A stretch of 8,703 bases of DNA, taken from NCBI GenBank assembly GCA_948471335.1, contig CAOKRZ010000035.1, positions 1 through 8,703 on the forward strand, written 5' to 3'. Made by a program: the position numbers and the translations under genes. This stretch comes from an uncultured Christensenella sp. GTDB taxonomy: Bacteria > Bacillota > Clostridia > Christensenellales > UBA1242. Below, one piece after another: positions 1 through 6,501 of the stretch (position 1 is the first letter of the stretch; each line of letters opens with the position of its first letter). Under the pieces are notes generated by a model, which was given only the letters and a program-made list of their open reading frames with translations, did no database searches and was not told the origin of the DNA.

Positions 1-3000
1 ATCTGTTTTCATCGCCGTAAGAGCCAACTGCAGCACTTTTTGTTGAAACATTTGTGAATGTAACAGTGAATCCGTCAGCGACTGAAGTTTCAACGCTGAT
101 GTTGTGATATTGATCTTCAATGAAGTATGCTTCTTTGTTTCCAACAATGTTGAAGATAACTTCAAGAGGAACAATTGTCACTGCGTTGTCAATTTTTGCG
201 ATCTTGTATAATCCGTCTTCAGTTCCAGCGCCGAAGTTTTTTGCCTCTTGAGCACTAAGCTCTACATAAACTTCAACAGCATATTTAGAATCGCTTACAT
301 TGAATCCGTTGTTGTCAACAACTTTGTAAGAAACTTTGCCAGCGCTGATGTTTGGTTCTTGTGAAACTGTGGTTTCAAAACCAAATTCAGCATATGATTG
401 ATTTTCTTCAGCAGTAAGTGAAAGTTTTTCGCTGCCTGTGTAGAATGATTCAAGGCTTAAGCCGTCTTTTACAGTAAGTTTGTTTGGAGTGATTCCTGCG
501 TTTTGTGTTTTCACAATTGGAAAAACTGACTTTGCTTCATCTCCGAAGCGGCTTTGTGAAAGCCAGTCGAAAATTGAAATAGTCAATGTGAATTCTTCTT
601 TTTCTGCAACGTCAGTTCTTAAAACTGAACCGCCGTTCTCATCAGTAAGAGAAAGGACTTCAATCTTTTCACCATTTGCCAAAGTGTTTCCAGCTGCAAG
701 GTCTGCTCTAACAGATCCATCAACTGTGATCTCAGCTTCAACAACTGCTTGTGAAGCGCCGCTATATTTTGGATCAAGTGCACGGAGAAGAGCGGTTACA
801 TATGAGTAAGAATTTTCTCTTGTCCAAACTGCATAAACGTCAATGTCTGATGCATTAAGAGGATTGAAAATTGCATAACTGAATGATCCGTCTGCTTGAA
901 GTGTTGCGTACTCTTTTCCACCAAGAGTTCTAAATCCAGCAAGTTTGAAACCTTTTCTTGTGATAACTTCTGTCAAAGCTGAGAGGTTTGCTTCGCTGTC
1001 GTATTCTACTGTCACTTCAGTTGTTGCATTTTCAGCAACAGTTTCATATTCGCTGCTATATTTAAGAGTGATTTTGTATTCTTTTTCTTGATATTTTGTT
1101 TTTAATTTAAAGATTGTCGCATTATCTTTAAGATAGTTTTCTTTGCCAACAAAGGCGAAGAAGTTTTCTTCACTGAGAGTGAAGAGTGTGCTTTCTCCTT
1201 CTTCAATAAGGAAATCTCTTGTGCTTCCATCCCCATAAACAACAGTGAAACCTACGGCTTCGTAACCATTCTTTTGTTCACTTATGTATGATTGTTCAGC
1301 GCAAGAATAGCTGTTACTTTTTTTGTTGTATGAAATTTCTGAACCAAGTTTCACATCAAAAGATGATTTTGGAGTTTCTGAAATGTCAGCGTCAAGATCG
1401 ATAACATATGAAAGTTTTTCGTCGAATGAAGGGGCAACATTGAATCTTTTTGTTTCTGCTGTTGTTCCATTTGCTTCTTGCCAGAAAGCTTCACTGTGGA
1501 AAGCTTCAAAGAATGAAATGCTTAAATTGTTGTTGACAAGAGAAACTCTTGCAATCCTGTCAATGTTTGTTACGCCATTTGAAGAAATTGTCCAAGAAGA
1601 AGCGATTGCGTATCCTGCTTTTCTAAGTTGTGAAACAATGTCTTCAACAACCGCGTTTGTAAGGTCATGACGATAGTCAATTGACTTAAAGATTGTTCCA
1701 AGTTCACCACCCCAAGAAGTTCCACCATCAGAAGTGTAAAGATCTGTTTTTTCGCCATCAGCAAGGTTGTGGGCGGCGGCTATGGTTATCTTTTTGCTTT
1801 CATAGATTGGCATAACAGAGATTGTCATGTCGCCGTTTACTGATGTCAAGAAATCAGAGGAAGCAATGTGTCTGATAAGTCCGTCGAACATTGTCTCGTT
1901 GTCATTGAGAAGAATAACAGTGCCGTTTTGGAGATACCATCCAGCAAAGCGGTATCCGTTATATTTTTGTGATAATTGATAAGTTGAAGTAACTAAATCT
2001 AAGCCATCTTGATTTGCGTTTAAAGCAACGCCCATGCTTCCTGCATTTTGAAGACCAGTTGAAGAGAAGAGATCTTCGCGTGATTTATCTGCCAAAAGAA
2101 GTTTTGCGTCATTTGCCACAAACTCTAAAGTGATGTCATGGAGAGTAAAGTCAGCGACAAAGATGATTTTTTCGCTTGAGTCAGCGTCACTGATTCCAAA
2201 AACATAATTTCCTGAATAAGCACCGCTTGTAAGATCAGGCGCTGTAAGAGCTTTGCCATTAGCTTTGATTGAGTTTAACTTGACAATCTTGCCAAGGCTT
2301 CCATTCATTGTGTAAGTGTAGTCAATTGTTTGACCGATATATGCATAAGTTTTTGATGAAGATGAAGTGAGGAATAATCCAGTCATTTCCGTGCCATCAA
2401 TTGTTGAATTAAGTTCTACTTCATATTTAATAGCTTCAATTACATATTTAAGAGTTACAACATCAGTTGAAGACTGAGTAAGAGTGAATTTTGTTATTCC
2501 TCCGTCCAAGCTCTCAGTGTTAACGTTTGCGGTTTTTCCATCTCCGAAAGTGATTTCATAGCTTCCAGATTTGGTACTATCAAATTTATAGTAAAGATTG
2601 TTTTTGATGAAGAACACAACTCCGTCTGCTTGAACATTCACAAAAATAGTACCGTTTGTTGTGATTGCCCCATTTGGAGATGTTGAGAAGCCGATATAGT
2701 TGTTTTTATAGTCTTCATCTTCTTTAACTTCATTGTCAATACTGTCTGCGTCAAGAGTAACATTGATTGTGTATTGAACTGCTTTAACCTCGATGTTTAC
2801 AGTCAAAAGAATGTTTCCATTTTCGTCAACGTTCTCTTCTATATAATAAGGAAGGTCGTCGCCAGCAACTTCTTTTCTTGAAACGATTGGCAAGAAGTGT
2901 CCATCGTCTGTTGTAAGTGCTTTCAACATAAGCTTGTTTGTTCTATAGAAATCTTGTCCTGCAACTTTGTCTGAAGAAGTCTCAAATGCAATTCCTTCTG

Positions 3001-4915
3001 GATGTGAGATTGATGGATTTGCAAAGAAATAATAAGTGTTTGCTGTTGCTGAATAATCAATTACATCGCCTGCCAAAATTGTGATTTTGTTGTTGGCAAT
3101 GACTGCACCGTCAATTGTTTCAGTCATCGCTGTATAATCACCTGTTTTATTAAGAGTAATTTCAACTGCTTTTCTTTCAACAATGATGTTGACAACTGCA
3201 TCATTCTTAACAATGTCATATACAGTTATTGTATACTCATTGAAAGCATTTCTTGAAACTGTATAACTTGGCTTTTGACGAGCATCGTCTGTCCAAGTGA
3301 TATGTATGCCGGCTGACTCAACAACTTCGTTTGCAACAAAGCCAGGCTCAATCATTTTGATAGGTTCACTGTTTGTAGGAATTGAGAAGCCATCTTTAAG
3401 CGCAAGCACGAAAGTCATTGCTTTGTCTGTAGAGTGATTTTCGATTGTGTAAGTTGCAAAAGCTCCAGCAACTTCGCCTTCGCCTTGTGAGCCAAGGACA
3501 ACATTATTTTCGTTTTCTTCAAGGCTTAATGATTTTGTAAGCACAAGTGGATTTACACTTGCTTTTGCCATATCATTTCCTGCTTGATCTGAAACACCAA
3601 GATTTAATTTTGCACCAATTTTAGTTGCAGCCCACTTTGCATAAACAACGAAGCCACCTTCTCTATCGTCGATATATTCTTCTGCCGCACTGATTTCAAG
3701 GTTTCGGTCAGTGAAAAGCCCTTCAAAAGTAAAGCCTGGTCTTGTTATATCAACTCTTTCAATAAAGTCCTTAACTTGAACGTCATAATATGGACCAGCA
3801 AAAGTTTGGATTCTGTTTTCTTCGCCGTCACCATAGCCGCGGTCTACAATAACACTTGTTGAAACTTCAGGCCATGTGATGTTTGAAACAAGTCCGTTTT
3901 CCCAAGACAACTCTGGGATATCAGCTTTATAGCCTTCTCTCAAAACATAAAGTGCACCGCCGTCAACCCTACGAGTAGGTTTTGAGTTATAGAAAAGTGC
4001 AGAGTTTTGATATGTGATTGAATTAGCACCAGCCAAAACTTCCAAGTTTTCATCGATGGCAACATTGATCATTTTGCAAGAGCCTGAAATGTCACTTGCT
4101 TTGAAATTGCCTTCTTCCATTCTGTAGATTCCAACATATCCGCTTTCTGTTACGCCAGAATAAGTAACTGAAGATTTTGCATCTTCTGCATTTGTGAAGT
4201 AAGCGCTTTCTCCATCGATTGTTCCACCGAAATAAATTGAACCGGTTGCAGCGCCGCTGATTGTTTTGATTTCTGATCTGTTTGTTCTAAGGTCATGGCA
4301 GTTTGTCACCTTTGCATTTTCAAGGTATCCAACAAGCACACCTGATTTATCTGAAGAAACGATTGCATCAACTCCGTCAACGTTAACGTTTGAGATCACT
4401 GCGCCAGCACCAACATTTCCAAAAAGACCATAAGCGCTGCCCTCTTCTCCAAGAGATTGGTCAGTCACCCAAATATTTTTGATTGTTACGAAGTTTCCGA
4501 AAAACTTACCTTTGAAAGGATTTGTTTTGGTTCCGATTGGAGTCCAAAGTTTTCCGCCAAGATTGATTTCATTTGCAGTTACATAAAATTCGCCATTTAC
4601 ATAATCACTTTCGCCATTTGAAACTTTGAGAGAAAGAAGTGCAAGATCTTCAAGACTTGTGATCTGGTATACACTTTTCCCATTGAAGTTGCCAGTGGTG
4701 AGATTTCTTGTTACGTCAGACTCGGCACTCCATGTTTCTGAAGTGCTGTTTGCCGAAGCCATAGCTTCCGAGCGAGACATAAAGTCTGCCAAAGTGACAG
4801 CGCCCGCTTCTTGGTTTTCTCCTTTTTTCAAAAATGAAGGTACAAAACAAAATGCTCCCGCCATAAGAAGCACCATTGCCAACCCACAAAAACATTTACT
4901 TAAGCGAACTTTCAT
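1..4915 (-). CDS. Giant secreted modular surface protein (GLUG, Listeria-Bacteroides and MBG-like repeats), 3' end outside window
   Basis: One open frame of 1638 codons starts at the ATG at 4915-4913 and runs off the left edge without a stop, so the C-terminus and any cell-wall anchor are unseen. Residues 1-28 form a Sec signal peptide: basic start (MKVRLSK), then a hydrophobic core (GLAMVLLMAGAF). No lipobox is evident. Residues about 82-206 resemble GLUG-type surface proteins (YQITSLEDLALL, INLGGKLWTPIGT, FKGKFFGNFVTIKNIWV, YGLFGNVGAGAVISNVNV). Residues 388-428 are a Listeria-Bacteroides repeat (RPGFTFEGLF ... VVYAKW). Residues 579-1364 are diverged tandem modules, and 1379 onward are MBG-like. 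AAGGAG lies 7 nt before the ATG, which fixes the start. I infer an extracellular adhesin-like or matrix-binding protein typical of gut bacteria; no ligand or enzyme motif is visible. G+C looks higher than in the neighbouring genes. The reading frame and secretion are secure; the function is a guess. Confidence 0.9.
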   Translation of the reverse strand, partial: MKVRLSKCFCGLAMVLLMAGAFCFVPSFLKKGENQEAGAVTLADFMSRSEAMASANSTSETWSAESDVTRNLTTGNFNGKSVYQITSLEDLALLSLKVSNGESDYVNGEFYVTANEINLGGKLWTPIGTKTNPFKGKFFGNFVTIKNIWVTDQSLGEEGSAYGLFGNVGAGAVISNVNVDGVDAIVSSDKSGVLVGYLENAKVTNCHDLRTNRSEIKTISGAATGSIYFGGTIDGESAYFTNAEDAKSSVTYSGVTESGYVGIYRMEEGNFKASDISGSCKMINVAIDENLEVLAGANSITYQNSALFYNSKPTRRVDGGALYVLREGYKADIPELSWENGLVSNITWPEVSTSVIVDRGYGDGEENRIQTFAGPYYDVQVKDFIERVDITRPGFTFEGLFTDRNLEISAAEEYIDDREGGFVVYAKWAATKIGAKLNLGVSDQAGNDMAKASVNPLVLTKSLSLEENENNVVLGSQGEGEVAGAFATYTIENHSTDKAMTFVLALKDGFSIPTNSEPIKMIEPGFVANEVVESAGIHITWTDDARQKPSYTVSRNAFNEYTITVYDIVKNDAVVNIIVERKAVEITLNKTGDYTAMTETIDGAVIANNKITILAGDVIDYSATANTYYFFANPSISHPEGIAFETSSDKVAGQDFYRTNKLMLKALTTDDGHFLPIVSRKEVAGDDLPYYIEENVDENGNILLTVNIEVKAVQYTINVTLDADSIDNEVKEDEDYKNNYIGFSTSPNGAITTNGTIFVNVQADGVVFFIKNNLYYKFDSTKSGSYEITFGDGKTANVNTESLDGGITKFTLTQSSTDVVTLKYVIEAIKYEVELNSTIDGTEMTGLFLTSSSSKTYAYIGQTIDYTYTMNGSLGKIVKLNSIKANGKALTAPDLTSGAYSGNYVFGISDADSSEKIIFVADFTLHDITLEFVANDAKLLLADKSREDLFSSTGLQNAGSMGVALNANQDGLDLVTSTYQLSQKYNGYRFAGWYLQNGTVILLNDNETMFDGLIRHIASSDFLTSVNGDMTISVMPIYESKKITIAAAHNLADGEKTDLYTSDGGTSWGGELGTIFKSIDYRHDLTNAVVEDIVSQLRKAGYAIASSWTISSNGVTNIDRIARVSLVNNNLSISFFEAFHSEAFWQEANGTTAETKRFNVAPSFDEKLSYVIDLDADISETPKSSFDVKLGSEISYNKKSNSYSCAEQSYISEQKNGYEAVGFTVVYGDGSTRDFLIEEGESTLFTLSEENFFAFVGKENYLKDNATIFKLKTKYQEKEYKITLKYSSEYETVAENATTEVTVEYDSEANLSALTEVITRKGFKLAGFRTLGGKEYATLQADGSFSYAIFNPLNASDIDVYAVWTRENSYSYVTALLRALDPKYSGASQAVVEAEITVDGSVRADLAAGNTLANGEKIEVLSLTDENGGSVLRTDVAEKEEFTLTISIFDWLSQSRFGDEAKSVFPIVKTQNAGITPNKLTVKDGLSLESFYTGSEKLSLTAEENQSYAEFGFETTVSQEPNISAGKVSYKVVDNNGFNVSDSKYAVEVYVELSAQEAKNFGAGTEDGLYKIAKIDNAVTIVPLEVIFNIVGNKEAYFIEDQYHNISVETSVADGFTVTFTNVSTKSAAVGSYGDENR
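2..781 (-). repeat. MBG-like beta repeats at the visible C-terminal end of the surface protein
   Basis: Residues 1379-1638 contain at least two, probably three, repeats with the look of MBG-type bacterial surface domains. They open with a Tyr-x-Gly turn (KYSGASQAVVEAEI at 1383; FYTGSEKLSLTA at about 1491) and close with a strand pair such as VKTQNAGITPNKLTV or LYKIAKIDNAVTIVPLEVIF. The last one is cut by the window edge. Family assignment is from pattern memory only; a profile search would settle it. Confidence 0.45.
824..3181 (-). repeat. Protein-level tandem array: about seven diverged beta modules inside the surface protein
   Basis: Translation of residues 579-1364 shows recurring module openings: VERKAVEITLNK (579), EVKAVQYTINV (709), EAIKYEVELN (827), LHDITLEFV (925), ESKKITIAAAHN (1039), EKLSYVIDLDADI (about 1166) and EYKITLKYSSE (1279). 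Spacing is roughly 85-130 residues. The later copies contain a Listeria-Bacteroides-like core, such as NGYRFAGWYLQNG (about 988) and RKGFKLAGF, closing with DVYAVW at 1359-1364. The copies are too diverged to show as DNA repeats, so they are old duplications, not a fresh array. I infer elongated stalk-like beta domains. Boundaries are approximate because they were read by eye. Confidence 0.6.
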
Positions 4916-4922
4916 AACCGAT

Positions 4923-4928
4923 CTCCTT
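4923..4928 (-). promoter_or_regulatory. Ribosome binding site of the surface protein gene
   Basis: AAGGAG on the minus strand, 7 nt before the ATG at 4915. It is one of the best Shine-Dalgarno matches in the window and confirms the chosen start. Confidence 0.85.
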
Positions 4929-4974
4929 TTCACCCTTTTTTTTCATAAGGATAACTGCTTAATATACTAGTGTT

Positions 4975-5004
4975 ATTATATAACAATTCTTTCGACAAAA
5001 GCAA
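4975..5004 (-). promoter_or_regulatory. Sigma-A-like promoter of the surface protein gene
   Basis: On the minus strand a perfect -10 TATAAT (4980-4975) lies 18 nt after TTGCTT (5004-4999), a fair -35. Transcription would start near 4968, giving a leader of about 53 nt that includes the AAGGAG site. No operator palindrome or riboswitch is visible in that leader. The -10 is convincing, the -35 less so. Confidence 0.6.
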
Positions 5005-5009
5005 GCAAA

Positions 5010-5218
5010 ATTCCCTAAAATTAGTATAAAAATAATATGATTTTTAATTCTCAAAAAAATAAATAAAAAAATAATTTTTAATATATTTTTAGCGAAAAAA
5101 AATTAATTTAAAATTATTTAATGAAAATATTTATTTTTTTTAATATTTTTCGCATTTTTTACACAAAATATCAAAATTTATAGACTAAAACTGAGTATTG
5201 TATATTTTTTATTAACAT
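5010..5218. other. AT-rich divergent intergenic core with no gene
   Basis: Between the divergent promoters of the surface gene and trpS lies about 200 nt of almost pure A/T, with roughly 11% G+C over 5041-5220. It contains no ORF with a ribosome binding site, no tRNA and no T-box. Two islands with G/C stand out: GCGAAAAA at 5092-5099 and TTTTTCGC at 5146-5153, an exact inverted pair 46 nt apart. The second island belongs to a 20-nt element that recurs upstream of ytaF. A/T tracts next to the promoters could act as UP elements, which is an inference. Confidence 0.6.
5146..5165 (+). promoter_or_regulatory. Putative upstream element, copy 1 (before trpS)
   Basis: TTTTTCGCATTTTTTACACA. It matches 18 of 20 bases with positions 6386-6405. 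It starts 73 nt before the trpS -35 hexamer; the second copy starts 71 nt before the proposed ytaF -35. The similar placement suggests a shared binding site, but low sequence complexity makes chance a real alternative. Confidence 0.3.
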
Positions 5219-5247
5219 TTGACTTTTTTTTGAATAGATGTTAAAAT
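5219..5247 (+). promoter_or_regulatory. Extended -10 promoter of trpS
   Basis: TTGACT (5219-5224), a 17-nt spacer, and TAAAAT (5242-5247), with the TG of an extended -10 at 5239-5240. This is close to the sigma-A ideal. Transcription should start near 5254, leaving a leader of only about 17 nt before the ATG at 5271. That rules out a T-box or leader-peptide attenuator from this promoter. It also places the in-frame ATG at 5238 upstream of the transcript start, so it cannot be the translation start. Confidence 0.8.
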
Positions 5248-5261
5248 GTCTTAAAAAAAAT

Positions 5262-5266
5262 GAGGT
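5262..5266 (+). promoter_or_regulatory. Ribosome binding site of trpS
   Basis: GAGGT lies 4 nt before the ATG at 5271. The alternative in-frame ATG at 5238 has no Shine-Dalgarno sequence, so this site decides the start. Confidence 0.75.
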
Positions 5267-5270
5267 AGAC

Positions 5271-6326
5271 ATGAAAAATATTATTTTAACTGGCGATAGA
5301 CCAACGGGAAATTTGCATATTGGACACTATGTTGGATCAGTGCGCACAAGACTTGCAATTCAAGAAAAAGGCGGATATGACAAATTTTATATTATGATTG
5401 CTGACACACAAGCGCTTACTGACAACTCAAAAAATGTTGACAAAGTGACGAACAATGTCATTCAAGTTGTGATTGATTATCTTTCAGCTGGCTTAGATCC
5501 AGACAAAGTTTGCATCTTTATTCAATCTCAAGTTCCAGAGCTTTTTGAAATCACATCATATTTTATGAATCTTGTCAGCGTTGCAAGGCTTAAAAGGAAC
5601 CCAACAATTAAGGAAGAAATAAAACTTCGCGGTTTTGAAAACACCATTCCAGCAGGATTTTTATGTTATCCTATAAGCCAAGCGGCCGATATATTGGCAT
5701 TTGGGGCAAATATTATCCCAGTTGGCGGCGATCAATTGCCAATGATCGAACAAACAAGAGAAATTGCAAATGTATTTAATTCAACTTATGGTGAAGTTTT
5801 CACCCTTCCAAACGCAGTTCTTCCAGACATTAAAGCATGCGAAAGACTGCCAGGCACTGACGGAAAGCTTAAGATGAGCAAATCTGTTGGAAACTGTATT
5901 TATTTAAAAGATGATGAAGCAACAGTAAAACAAAAAATTATGAGCGCATACACAGATCCAAATCATATCAAAGTTAGTGATCCAGGAAAAATTCAAGGAA
6001 ATGTTGTATTCACATATCTTGACGCATTTTGCAAAGATGAACATTTCAAAAAATATCTTCCAGAATATAAAAACCTTGACGAGCTTAAAGCTCACTATAA
6101 AAAAGGCGGGCTTGGAGATGTCAAAGTTAAACTTTTCTTAAACAATATCATGCAAGAACTTCTCACTCCAATTCGAGAAAGAAGAAAAGAACTTGAAAAA
6201 AATATTGATAAAATATATGAAATGCTTTTTAAAAATGCTGCTATTGCATCAAAAGAAGCACAAAAAACTCTTGAAAATATGAAAAAAAATATGGGAATTA
6301 ATTATAAAAAATTTATAGGGCAATAA
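5271..6326 (+). CDS. trpS: Tryptophanyl-tRNA synthetase (class Ic)
   Basis: The 351-residue product charges tRNA-Trp with tryptophan using ATP, in the cytoplasm. Class I signatures are intact: HIGH at residues 16-19 (TGDRPTGNLHIGHYVGS) and KMSKS at 201-205. The tryptophan-pocket stretch PISQAADIL carries the conserved Asp140, followed by VGGDQ (151-155) and MIEQTREIA. Details such as ADTQALTDN, IFIQSQVPEL and AYTDPNHIKVSDPGKI match the streptococcal/clostridial TrpRS type rather than the Bacillus or E. coli type. The start is set at 5271 because it has a GAGGT site and lies downstream of the promoter; a frame extension to 5238 would add 11 residues that do not fit the family. The gene is monocistronic, with its own promoter and terminator. 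Oddity: the protein contains no tryptophan residue at all. The identification is secure. Confidence 0.97.
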   Translation: MKNIILTGDRPTGNLHIGHYVGSVRTRLAIQEKGGYDKFYIMIADTQALTDNSKNVDKVTNNVIQVVIDYLSAGLDPDKVCIFIQSQVPELFEITSYFMNLVSVARLKRNPTIKEEIKLRGFENTIPAGFLCYPISQAADILAFGANIIPVGGDQLPMIEQTREIANVFNSTYGEVFTLPNAVLPDIKACERLPGTDGKLKMSKSVGNCIYLKDDEATVKQKIMSAYTDPNHIKVSDPGKIQGNVVFTYLDAFCKDEHFKKYLPEYKNLDELKAHYKKGGLGDVKVKLFLNNIMQELLTPIRERRKELEKNIDKIYEMLFKNAAIASKEAQKTLENMKKNMGINYKKFIGQ

Positions 6327-6345
6327 AATGCCCTTTCTTATTTTT
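6317..6345 (+). terminator. Intrinsic terminator of trpS overlapping its stop codon
   Basis: AGGGCA (6317-6322) pairs exactly with TGCCCT (6329-6334) around a 6-nt loop, followed by a T-rich tail TTCTTATTTTT (6335-6345). The TAA stop (6324-6326) lies in the loop and the left arm falls in the last sense codons. The stem is short, so strength may be modest. Confidence 0.65.
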
Positions 6346-6456
6346 AAAATTAATTAAAAATCATTTTTTAATATTTTTTAATTAATTTTTCGAATTTTTT
6401 GCACATTTTTTAATTATTTTTCATATATTTATTTTTTTTATTATTTTTTAATAATA
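6346..6456. other. AT-rich gap between trpS and ytaF
   Basis: Mostly runs of A and T with no gene. Its only distinctive portion is the CG-containing 20-mer at 6386-6405, related to the one before trpS. A 15-16-nt T-rich stretch near 6425-6440 also matches 5127-5142, but it is low complexity. Confidence 0.5.
6386..6405 (+). promoter_or_regulatory. Putative upstream element, copy 2 (before ytaF)
   Basis: TTTTTCGAATTTTTTGCACA, differing from 5146-5165 at two positions. It begins 71 nt before the proposed ytaF -35. The core TTCGAA is palindromic here but not in copy 1, which argues against a simple dimeric operator. Confidence 0.3.
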
Positions 6457-6485
6457 TTAACACTTTCGAAAATTATGTATAAAAT
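6457..6485 (+). promoter_or_regulatory. Probable promoter of ytaF
   Basis: TTAACA (6457-6462, one mismatch to the consensus -35), a 17-nt spacer, and TAAAAT (6480-6485). Start of transcription would be near 6492, leaving only about 10 nt before the ATG and overlapping the AGGAGA site. If instead TATAAA at 6478-6483 is the -10, the leader is about two bases longer. The surroundings are so AT-rich that this is a moderate call. Confidence 0.5.
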
Positions 6486-6491
6486 GATTTT

Positions 6492-6497
6492 AGGAGA
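6492..6497 (+). promoter_or_regulatory. Ribosome binding site of ytaF
   Basis: AGGAGA ends 4 nt before the ATG at 6502. The in-frame ATG at 6475 lies upstream, inside the promoter, and lacks a Shine-Dalgarno site, so translation is set to begin at 6502. Confidence 0.75.
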
Positions 6498-6501
6498 GAA
6501 A

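Noticed and set aside
1484..1510. Short direct repeat AAAGCTTCA in the surface gene
   Set aside because: It is only nine bases, occurs twice, and encodes similar residues by chance; there is no sign of a mobile element or phase-variation tract.
480..1764. Plus-strand frames at 480-809 and 1323-1670 and a second minus-strand frame at 1570-1764
   Set aside because: They lie inside the long surface-protein frame and their translations have no recognisable domains or ribosome sites, so they are shadows.
4830..4915. Lipoprotein signal on the surface protein
   Set aside because: The Cys residues in the signal region (8, 10 and 23) lack a proper lipobox; Phe precedes Cys10 and Cys23, and Lys precedes Cys8.
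4626..4970. Plus-strand frame antisense to the start of the surface protein
   Set aside because: It overlaps the signal peptide region and promoter of the real gene and its sequence looks random.
5238..5270. Earlier ATG for trpS, adding 11 residues
   Set aside because: It lies within the promoter, upstream of the expected transcript start, has no ribosome site, and the extra residues do not match the family.
5010..5270. T-box riboswitch before trpS
   Set aside because: No AGGGTGG-type conserved box or specifier stem is visible, and the promoter leaves only about 17 nt of leader.
6475..6501. Earlier ATG for ytaF, adding 9 residues
   Set aside because: It overlaps the proposed -10 region and lacks a ribosome site, while AGGAGA precedes the ATG at 6502.
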